This document shows, piece after piece, positions 8,370 through 18,027 of a DNA stretch of 64,000 nucleotides. Within the stretch, counting starts at the first letter, position 1. Every line of letters starts with the position of its first letter. A model generated the notes under the pieces. That model worked only from the letters and a program-made list of their open reading frames with translations, was not told the DNA's origin and searched no databases. Position numbers and translations under genes: made by a program. This DNA comes from Nitrospira sp. (GTDB lineage: Bacteria > Nitrospirota > Nitrospiria > Nitrospirales > Nitrospiraceae). The DNA lies in contig SWDP01000010.1 in the NCBI GenBank assembly GCA_005116885.1, positions 19,801 through 83,800 on the forward strand, in the 5' to 3' direction.

Positions 8370-9209
8370 GTGCCGAATGTGGCCTTTGTGAACGGAGCGT
8401 TCATGCCGCTGGCCGAGGCGAAAGTCTCGATTGAAGATCGAGGCTTTCAGTTCGGCGACGGCGTCTACGAAGTGATTCGCACGTATAAAGGATGTCCATT
8501 CTCACTCGACGCCCATCTGGCTCGGCTTGATCGTAGTGCCGCAGCGCTTAACCTGCCGCAACCGTATTCTCGCGCCGATTGGACGCATCATATTTTGGAA
8601 GGGATTAAGCAGGCCGCGTATCCCGAAGCCAAAATCTATCTTCAAATTACCAGAGGGGTTGCGCCCCGAGATCACGCCTATTCCGATGACGCGACGCCTA
8701 CGGTCGTCATGACAGTCCGTGAGTTTCACCCGCTCGACAGATCGGTGCAAGCCACTGGTGTGGAGGCGATGACGACCGAGGATATCCGATGGGGACGCTG
8801 TGACATCAAGAGTGTGAATCTATTGGCTAACGTGTTGGCGCGTCAGCGCGTCAGGCAGGCCGGGGTGTTCGAGGCCATTTTAGTCAATGGGGGGGTCATG
8901 ACTGAAGGGGCCATCAGCAATGTGATGGTTGTCCAAGGCGGGATGGTCGTGACGACTCCCGAAGGGGCGCGTATTCTGTCTGGGGTTACGCGGGCCATCG
9001 TGTTGGATCTTGCTCGGAGCGCGGGGGTTTCGGTTCAAGAACGTTTTGTTTCTCAGGCAGAGCTCTATGAGGCTGACGAAGTATTTCTCACGGGAACCAC
9101 GGTCGAGGTTTTGGCCGTCGTCCGTGTAGATGAAAAAACGATCGGAACTGGACGGCCTGGACCGATTACCCAACGACTCGCCGAGAGTTTCACAAATCGG
9201 ATCGATTAG
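8370..9209 (+). CDS. Class IV aminotransferase (branched-chain / D-amino acid aminotransferase-like)
   Basis: EDRGFQFGDGVYEVIRTY, DIKSVNLLANVLARQRV, TEGAISNVMVV motifs. Confidence 0.88.
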   Translation: MPNVAFVNGAFMPLAEAKVSIEDRGFQFGDGVYEVIRTYKGCPFSLDAHLARLDRSAAALNLPQPYSRADWTHHILEGIKQAAYPEAKIYLQITRGVAPRDHAYSDDATPTVVMTVREFHPLDRSVQATGVEAMTTEDIRWGRCDIKSVNLLANVLARQRVRQAGVFEAILVNGGVMTEGAISNVMVVQGGMVVTTPEGARILSGVTRAIVLDLARSAGVSVQERFVSQAELYEADEVFLTGTTVEVLAVVRVDEKTIGTGRPGPITQRLAESFTNRID

Positions 9210-9254
9210 GCCTCTTGCTTTGGTATAGGTGGCGTGCTATGTTTCCCGGTCTGG

Positions 9255-9280
9255 AAGTGGGCGCAGGCCCACTTTTTTGT
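9255..9280 (+). promoter_or_regulatory. rimP leader hairpin (attenuator/terminator-like)
   Basis: AAGTGGGC-GCAG-GCCCACTT followed by TTTT directly upstream of the rimP GTG start. Confidence 0.7.
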
Positions 9281-9288
9281 TTGAACTC

Positions 9289-9804
9289 GTGAGTAAGCCA
9301 TCAAAAGATACGGGGCTAAGCGTGTCGGTGAAGGAGTCCCGATCGGGCGTTGATCGCATCAGCGAAGTGGTATCGCCCATCCTCTGGGCATTGGGTTTAG
9401 AATTGGTTGATGTTGTGTGTGTAGGGCAGGGTGCGCGGTCGGTCGTTCGTGTGTATATCGATAAGCCGGGCAGCGTCACGGTAGACGATTGCGGGCGTGC
9501 ACACCTCGCAATCGGCCCAGCCTTGGATGTGGCTGACCCATTCCCCCATGCCTATACGTTGGAAGTCTCCTCACCTGGTCTGGATCGGGCCTTCAGACGG
9601 ATTCAGGATTATCGCCGGGCATTGGGGGAGCAAGTGAGCGTGAAGCTCAGGCAGCCGATCGATGGACAGTGGCGTGTGGTTGGAGTGTTGCGGGAAGTAA
9701 CTGAGCAAGGAGTTACAGTTATGGTGCATGATGCGCGTGCTGAACGGGCGGCCACCCTTGAATTTGGCTCAATCGCTGAAGCGCGGCGCGTTGTGACATT
9801 TTAG
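9289..9804 (+). CDS. rimP: Ribosome maturation factor RimP
   Basis: LGLELVDVVCVGQGARSVVRVYIDKPGSVTVDDCGRAHLAIGPALDV...YTLEVSSPGLDR; precedes nusA. Confidence 0.92.
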   Translation: MSKPSKDTGLSVSVKESRSGVDRISEVVSPILWALGLELVDVVCVGQGARSVVRVYIDKPGSVTVDDCGRAHLAIGPALDVADPFPHAYTLEVSSPGLDRAFRRIQDYRRALGEQVSVKLRQPIDGQWRVVGVLREVTEQGVTVMVHDARAERAATLEFGSIAEARRVVTF

Positions 9805-9873
9805 GTTTTACCAGATGAAGACGATTACCGTGGTGTGGAGTAGGGCTGTAGGGGATTCGCCGGAGAGTACGCT

Positions 9874-11031
9874 ATGAATCGAGAGTTAATTTCTGTCATC
9901 GATGAACTTGGTCGGCAAAAGGGCATCGACAAGAGTCGAGTGATCGGGGCGATCGAAGCCGCTCTTCAAATGGCTGCGAAGAAACGTTTCGGGCAGGCTG
10001 AGAATATTCAAGTCGAGATCGACTCCAAGACCGGTGAGATCTCTGTCGTGTCAAAGAAGACCATCGTCGATGCGGTCGCTAATCCCAAGACCGAAGTCTC
10101 GCTTCAGGAAGCTCGTCAGTTCGATAGTGAAGCGGAGGTTGGTGACGAAATCGGGTCGGTCATTGAGATGAGTGATTTAGGTCGGATCGCCGCTCAAACC
10201 GCTAAGCAGGTCATCTTCCAAAAGGTTCGGGAGGCAGAATGGGAGGCCGTTCAAAAAGAATACTCGACACGACAAGGCGATTTGGTCAACGGCATCATTC
10301 TCGGGGTGGAACGCCGGAATTATTTAGTGGATCTGGGCAAGACTGAGGCGGTGTTGCCGATTCAAGAGCAGATTCCGCGAGAAACCTATCGCGGTGGTGA
10401 TCGGGTGAAGGCCATGTTGTTGGAGGTGCGTCGAACTCCGAAAGATGTTCAGGTCGTCTTGACGCGGAGTCATCCGCAGTTTGTGGCAAAGCTTTTTGAA
10501 TTAGAAGTGCCCGAAGTGCTCGAAAAAATCGTCGAGATCAAGTCCATCGTACGGGAGCCTGGTGACCGGACGAAGATTGCCGTGACCTCTCGCGAGAAGG
10601 CGGTTGATCCGGTCGGAGCCTGTGTAGGTATTAAGGGTTCGCGGGTTCAAGCGGTGGTCCGTGAACTCCGTGGAGAGAAAATCGACATCATCACCTGGAC
10701 TTCAGACCCGCGTGTCTTTATCGCTGAGGCATTGAACCCCGCGAGCATTGAAAAGGTCGGCGTTGATGAGGAAAAGAAGTCGGCGTTGGTTGTTGTAGCA
10801 GATTCCCAGCTATCGCTGGCAATCGGGAAGAACGGCCAGAATGTGCGGTTGGCGGCTCGTCTGACGGGCTGGAAGATCGATATCATCAGCGCGACAGAAT
10901 ACGAAAAGGAAAAGGCAGAGCGAGATAAAGAAATTAAAGCGGCGTTGGCGGAGGAAACCGAAGCGTTGCATCAGCAAGAAGAAGCCCGAGAGCAGGAATT
11001 AAAAGCCCGGGCAGAATCGGATGCCGGATAA
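9874..11031 (+). CDS. nusA: Transcription termination/antitermination factor NusA
   Basis: S1 and KH domains; PVGACVGIKGSRVQAVVRELRGEKIDII. Confidence 0.97.
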   Translation: MNRELISVIDELGRQKGIDKSRVIGAIEAALQMAAKKRFGQAENIQVEIDSKTGEISVVSKKTIVDAVANPKTEVSLQEARQFDSEAEVGDEIGSVIEMSDLGRIAAQTAKQVIFQKVREAEWEAVQKEYSTRQGDLVNGIILGVERRNYLVDLGKTEAVLPIQEQIPRETYRGGDRVKAMLLEVRRTPKDVQVVLTRSHPQFVAKLFELEVPEVLEKIVEIKSIVREPGDRTKIAVTSREKAVDPVGACVGIKGSRVQAVVRELRGEKIDIITWTSDPRVFIAEALNPASIEKVGVDEEKKSALVVVADSQLSLAIGKNGQNVRLAARLTGWKIDIISATEYEKEKAERDKEIKAALAEETEALHQQEEAREQELKARAESDAG

Positions 11032-11063
11032 ACCGGAACCAGAGGAGTGAGTGTTAATTTCTC

Positions 11064-13607
11064 ATGCGTGTGTATGCGTTGGCTAAGCAACTTGGGATGG
11101 AGAACCGTGATCTCCTTCCAGAACTGAAACGGATGGGGATCACGGTTGCGTCGCACAGTAGTGTGTTGGATGACGACGTGGTGCAGAAGATCCTGGAGAA
11201 ACTCGGCCCGAAGGTCAAGGCGTCGGCCAGGGGTGCGGAGGCCGATACTGGCCGAGGTGAGCGGAGTAAAAGCGGCTTGGTATCTACCCATACAGTCGGA
11301 GCAAGGGCCGGCTTGGCTCAGCCAGCCTCGGCGGATGAGTCTTCCAAGTCTGACAAGCGCCGTATTCTGATCAAGCGCAAAAGAGTTGATGATGCTCCCT
11401 CCGATGGAACGTCGTCTCTGCCCGCAATTGAGTCGGTAGGCGCAAGTGGAGCCCTCACCGACTCCCCTGTGGTAAGCCCGTCGCCTGCGCACCCTCAAAC
11501 CGAAACTCCAGCCGTGACGGATGTTGACCTGTCGGCAACACTCGACCAGCCGCATGCGATAGGAACGACAGTCTCTCCGGTTCCTGCGGCTCCCGTCAAG
11601 CTTCCTGTCGTGCCGAGCGTCGAAAAAAAGAAACCCCTCTCCCTTGAAGAGATGCAGGCCGAGGGTTTGAAAGAGAAGGGGAAGAAAGCTCGTAAGCCTG
11701 GCCGTACGCGTGAAGAAGAAGAGCTTCGGGTTCGGGAGGATGCGGCTCGCTGGCAGGATCTTCGTGCCATTCCAGTGCAGCAGCGCCGAGACGACCGCAG
11801 TAAGCACGTGCATCACAGCACGCCGGGGGAAGTCACCAAGCCACGGAGGAAGAGCTTCAAGCTGACGCCCGGCATGACGGTGAAGGAGTTTGCTGAGCTG
11901 ATTGGACAGCGCCCGGCCGATATTATGCGCAAACTCATGGATATGGGCCAGATGCTCACGTTCAATCAGACGATGAACGTTGATGCAGCCGTGATCATTG
12001 CGGAAGAGAATGGAATTAAAATCGATGTATCGATGGAGAAGGCAGGGGAAGAGTTGTTGGATTCGGCTGTGCAGACGGAGGAAGATGTTCAACTTGAGCC
12101 GCGGCCGGCGGTCGTGACGATCATGGGCCACGTCGATCACGGCAAAACCTCGTTGCTCGATGCCATCAGAAAGACGAAAGTGGCGGAAGGCGAGGCTGGC
12201 GGCATCACGCAGCATATCGGAGCCTATACGGTTGCGGTACGCGGGAAACAGGTGACGTTCCTCGACACGCCGGGCCACGAAGCCTTCACCGCGATGCGGG
12301 GCCGCGGCGCCAAAATTACCGATATCGTGATTCTGGTTGTTGCCGCCGATGATGGAGTGATGCCGCAAACGATTGAAGCGATTCATCATGCCAAAGCCGC
12401 GTCCGTGCCGATCATCGTAGCCATCAACAAGATCGATAAGCCCGGTGCGAATTCCGATCGTGTGAAGAACGCATTGTCTGAGCATGGACTCATATCCGAA
12501 TCCTGGGGTGGCGACACGATCATGGTGGAGGTTTCGGCCAAAGAGAAGATCGGGCTGGACAATTTGCTGGAAATGATTCTTCTGCAATCAGAAGTGTTGG
12601 AGCTCAAGGCCGATCCGCATCGATTAGCGAAGGGTGCTGTGGTAGAAGCCAAGCTGGAGCGAGGACGTGGCCCGGTGGCAACGGTGCTGGTTCAAAGCGG
12701 GACGCTTCGCGTTGGCGATGTGTTTGTCGTTGGAATTTTTAGCGGGAAAGTTCGCGCGTTGATCACGCATACAGGATCCAAGGTTCAGGAGGCCGGTCCT
12801 TCTATTCCAGTAGAAGTCGCCGGGCTCCCAGGCGTGCCGTCTGCCGGTGATGTATTTCAGGTCGTCAAGGATGAACGAGTTGCGCGAGAGATTGCAGAAG
12901 ATCGAGCCCGTAAGCAGCGAACAGCTGATTTATCCGGATCGGCCAAGGTCACGCTGGACGATCTGTTCGCTAAGATTAAGGAAGGGTCGGTCAAGGAGTT
13001 GGCGCTGGTTATCAAGTCCGATGTGCAGGGGTCGGCTGAAGCGCTGACCGCAGGTGTCGAAAAGCTTGCGACTGCCGCCGTTAAGCTTCGCGTCATTCAT
13101 AGTGGCGTCGGCGGGGTCACGGAATCCGACGTATTGTTAGCTGCCGCATCGAACGCCATTGTTGTTGGGTTCAATGTCAGGCCGGAGCCGAAGGCCGCGG
13201 CCTTAGCAGAGCAGCAAGGCGTCGATATCCGCTTGTACACGATTATTTACGATGCCTTGGCTGAGATTAAGGCCGCAATGGAAGGGTTGCTCGAACCGAC
13301 GCTGAAGGAGCGGGTCTTGGGGCGGGCCGAAGTGCGACAAGTTTTTACGGTATCCAAGGCCGGCGTCATCGCGGGATCGTACGTGGTGGACGGTACGATC
13401 ACACGTGCAGCGGTCGGGGTACGGGTGATTCGCGACAATGTGGTGGTGTACGAAGGCAAGCTGGGGTCGCTACGTCGTTTCAAGGATGACGTCCGTGAAG
13501 TGCAGCAAGGCTATGAATGCGGAATCAGCGTCGAGAATTTCAACGATATCAAGGCGGGAGACATTGTCGAGGCCTATGCGATCGACAAGATTGCTGCGAA
13601 GCTCTGA
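11064..13607 (+). CDS. infB: Translation initiation factor IF-2
   Basis: [42 protein letters not shown] GTPase motifs. Confidence 0.98.
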   Translation: MRVYALAKQLGMENRDLLPELKRMGITVASHSSVLDDDVVQKILEKLGPKVKASARGAEADTGRGERSKSGLVSTHTVGARAGLAQPASADESSKSDKRRILIKRKRVDDAPSDGTSSLPAIESVGASGALTDSPVVSPSPAHPQTETPAVTDVDLSATLDQPHAIGTTVSPVPAAPVKLPVVPSVEKKKPLSLEEMQAEGLKEKGKKARKPGRTREEEELRVREDAARWQDLRAIPVQQRRDDRSKHVHHSTPGEVTKPRRKSFKLTPGMTVKEFAELIGQRPADIMRKLMDMGQMLTFNQTMNVDAAVIIAEENGIKIDVSMEKAGEELLDSAVQTEEDVQLEPRPAVVTIMGHVDHGKTSLLDAIRKTKVAEGEAGGITQHIGAYTVAVRGKQVTFLDTPGHEAFTAMRGRGAKITDIVILVVAADDGVMPQTIEAIHHAKAASVPIIVAINKIDKPGANSDRVKNALSEHGLISESWGGDTIMVEVSAKEKIGLDNLLEMILLQSEVLELKADPHRLAKGAVVEAKLERGRGPVATVLVQSGTLRVGDVFVVGIFSGKVRALITHTGSKVQEAGPSIPVEVAGLPGVPSAGDVFQVVKDERVAREIAEDRARKQRTADLSGSAKVTLDDLFAKIKEGSVKELALVIKSDVQGSAEALTAGVEKLATAAVKLRVIHSGVGGVTESDVLLAAASNAIVVGFNVRPEPKAAALAEQQGVDIRLYTIIYDALAEIKAAMEGLLEPTLKERVLGRAEVRQVFTVSKAGVIAGSYVVDGTITRAAVGVRVIRDNVVVYEGKLGSLRRFKDDVREVQQGYECGISVENFNDIKAGDIVEAYAIDKIAAKL

Positions 13608-13623
13608 GGCGTGAGTCTGCGCT

Positions 13624-13911
13624 GTGGGTATGATCGTTGGTCTCTGTACGGTTGAGCTCTTCATCCCGGGAAGTCAGTCGCTAAAAGATAAGCGGCAGGT
13701 GCTGTTGAGCCTCAAAGATCGATTGCGAGAGCAGTTCAATCTCTCCGTTGCCGAGGTCGATGGGCATGATCTGTGGCAGAAGACCGTGTTGGGGCTTGCG
13801 TGCGTGGCCAACGAAGGGCGATATGTCAATCAAGTTTGCGACCAGGCACTGAACCTGATTCGGAATATCCCCGCTGTAGAAATCATCCAGTCTCGGGTAG
13901 AATTGTTGTGA
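13624..13911 (+). CDS. DUF503 (YlxP-like) protein
   Basis: GSQSLKDKRQVLLSLKDRLREQFNLSVAEVDGHDLWQ; between infB and rbfA. Confidence 0.9.
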   Translation: MGMIVGLCTVELFIPGSQSLKDKRQVLLSLKDRLREQFNLSVAEVDGHDLWQKTVLGLACVANEGRYVNQVCDQALNLIRNIPAVEIIQSRVELL

Positions 13912-13923
13912 CGACGGCATATT

Positions 13924-14005
13924 CAGCAGGATGCTCAAAATGGCCGTCGAGCAAGGCCGTAGCGAGCGAAGAAGTGAGGCTGGATGAATTTTTCAGCATC
14001 CAGCT
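13924..14005 (+). repeat. REP-like dispersed repeat, copy 2
   Basis: CAGCAGGATGCTCAAAATGGCCGTCGAGCAAGGCCGTAGCGAGCGAAG...TTTTTCAGCATCCAGCTG; self-complementary ends and match to 6430-6474. Confidence 0.7.
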
Positions 14006-14019
14006 GGATGGAGAGCGCG

Positions 14020-14415
14020 GTGGCCAAGACGGGATATCATCGGGCCGATCGTGTGGCCGATCAAATCCGTATGGAAGTGGCAGACATCCTCATGCGGAAG
14101 ATCAAAGATCCACGCGTGCAGTCCGTGACCGTGACCGATGTGAAATTGACCAGCGATCTGCGGATTGCGCGCGTGTTCGTGACCGCCATGGGTACGGAAG
14201 AAGAAGAGCGGAGCGTCTTCGCCGGGTTGACTCAAGCCAACGGTTTTGTGCGTGGCGAACTGGGCCGTCGGCTGTCGCGCCGGTATCTACCGGAGCTTGT
14301 CTTTGCCAAGGACGTGAGTGGGCCGAGAGGCGATCGGGTCTTAAAGTTATTGGACGAACTCCATGTGAAGACAGAGGCCGAAGGCGATTCTCCCGAAGAG
14401 AAAACGAGTTCGTAG
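14020..14415 (+). CDS. rbfA: 30S ribosome-binding factor RbfA
   Basis: RADRVADQIRMEVADILMRKIKDPRVQSVTVTDVKLTSDLRIARVFV; GTG start at 14020 preferred because upstream codons are repeat sequence. Confidence 0.92.
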   Translation: MAKTGYHRADRVADQIRMEVADILMRKIKDPRVQSVTVTDVKLTSDLRIARVFVTAMGTEEEERSVFAGLTQANGFVRGELGRRLSRRYLPELVFAKDVSGPRGDRVLKLLDELHVKTEAEGDSPEEKTSS

Positions 14416-14425
14416 TGTTGGGGAT

Positions 14426-15385
14426 GTGATGATGGGTCTTGCACAGGGCTGCGCTGTTATCGATGGTGTATTGATCGTCAAGAAGGAGGCCGGCTGGACG
14501 TCTCACGATGTTGTGGCGAAGGTGCGGCATCTGTTCGGTGAAGTGAAAGTCGGTCACGCTGGGACTCTCGACCCTGCAGCAACGGGCGTCTTGCCTGTGC
14601 TGATTGGGCGGGGAACTCGCATTGCTGAATATCTTGTCGAGTGGGATAAAGAATATCGCGCTGTGCTGCGTCTTGGTGAAACGACCGATACGCAGGACGC
14701 GACGGGAACAGTTCTGACGCGATGCACGACGGATTCTGTGACGCCAGAGGCGATCCATGAGGTGGTTGGTAGATTTCACGGACCGATTGAGCAAGTTCCT
14801 CCGATGTACTCGGCGGTAAAAGTTGGAGGGGTGCCTTTGTATAAGTCAGCTCGGGCGGGCAAAACGATTGCGCGAAATGCTCGAACGATCATCATCCATA
14901 ACCTTGTGCTGGAAGCAATTCAGACACGGGATGTGACGTTGCGCATCGTTTGTTCGAAGGGGACCTATGTGCGGACGCTCTGTGCCGACATCGGCGAAGC
15001 GTTGGGCGTCGGCGGCCACATGTTAGCATTGGAGCGACGGCGCGTGGGTCCTCTGACGATTGGTGACGCGTTGACGGTCAATGAGATAGGCATCCGTCAT
15101 GCTCTCGGCCGGATAGGGGATGATCTGTTGTCGCTGGATCGCACATTGGGCCATCTGGGAATTGCCGTCATTGATGAACAGACGGTCGATCGTGTGCGAC
15201 ACGGTGCCTCTGTACCTATAGCCAATATCCTTCGTTGGGAGGGGGCGGCAGATGCCGCGAGCGGGGCACAGGTGCCGATCCGTGTTCACGATACATCTGG
15301 CCGCCTTGTGGCGATTGGAAAGTTTCAAGATATTTCGGGTGGCGTACTCAAGGTTGAGAAGGTGTTGATCGATCAAGAAATATAA
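14426..15385 (+). CDS. truB: tRNA pseudouridine(55) synthase TruB
   Basis: GHAGTLDPAATGVLPVLIGRGTR; RIVCSKGTYVRTLCADIG. Confidence 0.96.
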   Translation: MMMGLAQGCAVIDGVLIVKKEAGWTSHDVVAKVRHLFGEVKVGHAGTLDPAATGVLPVLIGRGTRIAEYLVEWDKEYRAVLRLGETTDTQDATGTVLTRCTTDSVTPEAIHEVVGRFHGPIEQVPPMYSAVKVGGVPLYKSARAGKTIARNARTIIIHNLVLEAIQTRDVTLRIVCSKGTYVRTLCADIGEALGVGGHMLALERRRVGPLTIGDALTVNEIGIRHALGRIGDDLLSLDRTLGHLGIAVIDEQTVDRVRHGASVPIANILRWEGAADAASGAQVPIRVHDTSGRLVAIGKFQDISGGVLKVEKVLIDQEI

Positions 15386-15429
15386 GGCTTCGTTGCAGAT
15401 GAAGGAAGGGAGCAGGAAGGAAGAAACCC

Positions 15430-15699
15430 ATGGCATTACTTAAAGAGGCAAAGACCGAGCTGATCAAGCAATACCGACAGCATGAGACGGATTCCGGCTC
15501 TCCAGAAGTCCAGATCGCGGTGTTGACCAACCGGATCACGTATTTGACGGAGCATTTCAAGCTCCACAAAAAAGATCATCACTCGCGGCGTGGACTGCTT
15601 CTCTTGGTCGGACGTCGCCGGCGGTTACTCGACTATCTTCGTGGCATTAGTGACGCACGCTATCGTGCGGTGATCGAACGATTGGGCATCAGAAAGTAG
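15430..15699 (+). CDS. rpsO: 30S ribosomal protein S15
   Basis: [50 protein letters not shown]. Confidence 0.98.
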   Translation: MALLKEAKTELIKQYRQHETDSGSPEVQIAVLTNRITYLTEHFKLHKKDHHSRRGLLLLVGRRRRLLDYLRGISDARYRAVIERLGIRK

Positions 15700-15788
15700 T
15701 ATCCCGTCTCGCTGGCGGGCCAGGAGGCACACTAGCGGATAGTAGTCAGTCGCACAGGTGAACACTGAGATGCGCTCACTTAACAGAA

Positions 15789-15835
15789 CGTGCTGAGTGC
15801 TGAGAGGTTCAGAAAACTCCTCGATACTCAGCACG
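15789..15835. repeat. Intergenic imperfect palindrome (CGTGCTGAGT...ACTCAGCACG)
   Basis: 10-bp perfect arms 15789-15798/15826-15835 plus further GCTGAG/CTCAGC words nearby. Confidence 0.65.
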
Positions 15836-15904
15836 CACAACTCAGCACTTCTTGGTGAGTTCATCTCTGTGGGCATCTGTGGGGCCTAACCAGAGGAGAC
15901 CCAG

Positions 15905-18022
15905 ATGGTACACACAGTTGAAATAGAGGTCGCCGGGCGTATCCTGCGACTTGAGACCGGTCGTGTGGCACGACAAGCAGACGGTTCGATTTGGGCCTCA
16001 TATGGCGATACCGTCGTGTTGGCGACGGCCGTTGCGTCGCAAGTTGCCAAGCCAGGCATCGATTTTCTTCCCTTGACGGTTGATTATCAGGAAAAGTCCT
16101 TCGCGGCCGGGAAGATTCCCGGCGGGTATTTCAAACGGGAAGCTCGTCCATCTGAAAAAGCTGTGCTGACCAGCCGGCAGATCGATCGGGGGCTCCGTCC
16201 GCTCTTTCCTGAGGGCTATTACTTCGAGACCCAAGTCATCGCCTCAGTTCTTTCGGCCGATCAGACAGGCTCCTCCGACATCCTCGGCATTATCGCCTCC
16301 TCTGCTGCCCTCACCGTCTCGAATATTCCGTTCGACAATCCGATCGCAGGCGTGAGGATTGGTCGGCTGGATGGCAAGCTCGTCGTGAACCCGGATCTTG
16401 AGACGGTGGCGAAGAGTGAACTGCACCTTGTTGTGGCAGGAACGGCTGATGCTGTCATGATGGTCGAGGCGGGGGCGAACGAACTGTCCGAAGCCATCAT
16501 GCTCGAGGCGATCGAGCTTGCCCATGCCGAAATCAAAAAGATTGTGTCCAAGATTCGCGAACTGCAAGCCCTTGCCGGCAAGCCTAAGCGGAAAGTGGCG
16601 AAGGAGCAGATCGACTCCGCACTCGCGGCTCAAGTGAAGGCCTTGGTGGCGCAAGGGATTCGGGATGCCATTATGATCCCGAACAAAGCGGCCAGGCAGG
16701 AGCGGTTGGATGAGGTCAAGAACGACGCTGTCCAGAAGCTCAAGAGCGCAGACGATCCGAATCGAGAGCGGCACGTCAAGCTGGTATTCCATGAACTGGA
16801 ATATACCGAAGTCCGGAACATGATCCTAGAGAAGGGGTCGCGAGCGGATGGTCGTGGCCCGTCCGATATTCGTCCGATCACCTGCGAAGTCAGCGCGCTG
16901 CCACGGACGCATGGCTCCGCCATTTTCACCAGAGGTGAGACTCAAAGTTTGGCCGTGGTCACGTTGGGGACCACGGACGACGAGCAGCGGATCGATGCGT
17001 TGGAAGGGGAGTACATGCGGACGTTCATGCTCCACTACAACTTTCCGCCGTTCAGCGTAGGCGAGGCGCGACCACTTCGTTCGCCGGGGCGTCGGGAAGT
17101 TGGTCATGGTGCATTGGCGGAGCGGGCATTGGCTCCGGTGATTCCGAGCAAGGACGCTTTCCCCTACACGCTCCGTATCGTGTCCGACATCCTCGAGTCC
17201 AACGGATCCTCGTCGATGGCGACTGTCTGTGGCGGGAGTCTTGCGTTGATGGATGCCGGCGTACCGGTCAGCAAGGCGGTAGCCGGGATTGCGATGGGAT
17301 TGATCAAGGAAGGCGATCGAGTCATGATCCTTTCCGATATTCTTGGGCTGGAAGACCACCTTGGTGATATGGACTTCAAGGTTTGCGGCACCAAGCAGGG
17401 TGTGACCGCCTTACAGATGGATATCAAGATTGGTGGCATTACATCGGCCTTGATGCAGCAGGCTTTGGAACAAGCCAAAGCCGGCCGTTTACACATTTTG
17501 AGTTGTATGGAGAAGGCGCTTCCCGTGCCGAGGACCACGTTGTCAGCGTACGCGCCACGAATTTTCACGATGAAGGTGAAGCAGGACAAGATCCGTGAGA
17601 TCATTGGTCCAGGCGGCAAAACGATCCGCGGCATCATTGCGGATTGCGGGGTCAAGATTAACGTTGACGACAGCGGAACCGTGACGATCGCGTCGGTTGA
17701 TGGAGCGTCAGCCGAAAAGGCCAAAGACATGATCAGTCGGATCACCGAAGAAGTCGAGATCGGGAAGATCTATATGGGCACGGTTCGGAAGATTATGGAT
17801 TTCGGAGCGTTTGTCGAGGTCTTGCCGGGAACCGACGGACTGGTGCATATTTCGCAATTGGCGCATCATCGAGTTCAAGCGGTATCCGATGAAGTAAAGG
17901 AAGGCGATCAAATTCTGGTGAAGGTCCTGGAAGTGGATCGGCAGGGAAAGATCCGTCTCAGCCGGAAGGAAGCCATGCCGGCTCCCAGCGCAGCCGGTGC
18001 GCCTGATCCGTCCGCCAGGTAG
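15905..18022 (+). CDS. pnp: Polyribonucleotide nucleotidyltransferase
   Basis: Two RNase PH domains plus KH (IIGPGGKTIRGI) and S1 domains. Confidence 0.98.
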   Translation: MVHTVEIEVAGRILRLETGRVARQADGSIWASYGDTVVLATAVASQVAKPGIDFLPLTVDYQEKSFAAGKIPGGYFKREARPSEKAVLTSRQIDRGLRPLFPEGYYFETQVIASVLSADQTGSSDILGIIASSAALTVSNIPFDNPIAGVRIGRLDGKLVVNPDLETVAKSELHLVVAGTADAVMMVEAGANELSEAIMLEAIELAHAEIKKIVSKIRELQALAGKPKRKVAKEQIDSALAAQVKALVAQGIRDAIMIPNKAARQERLDEVKNDAVQKLKSADDPNRERHVKLVFHELEYTEVRNMILEKGSRADGRGPSDIRPITCEVSALPRTHGSAIFTRGETQSLAVVTLGTTDDEQRIDALEGEYMRTFMLHYNFPPFSVGEARPLRSPGRREVGHGALAERALAPVIPSKDAFPYTLRIVSDILESNGSSSMATVCGGSLALMDAGVPVSKAVAGIAMGLIKEGDRVMILSDILGLEDHLGDMDFKVCGTKQGVTALQMDIKIGGITSALMQQALEQAKAGRLHILSCMEKALPVPRTTLSAYAPRIFTMKVKQDKIREIIGPGGKTIRGIIADCGVKINVDDSGTVTIASVDGASAEKAKDMISRITEEVEIGKIYMGTVRKIMDFGAFVEVLPGTDGLVHISQLAHHRVQAVSDEVKEGDQILVKVLEVDRQGKIRLSRKEAMPAPSAAGAPDPSAR

Positions 18023-18027
18023 CTGTC

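Noticed and set aside
10971-12587. 538-aa minus-strand ORF
   Set aside because: Fully antisense to nusA end and infB, whose proteins are unmistakable; His/Arg-rich shadow ORF.
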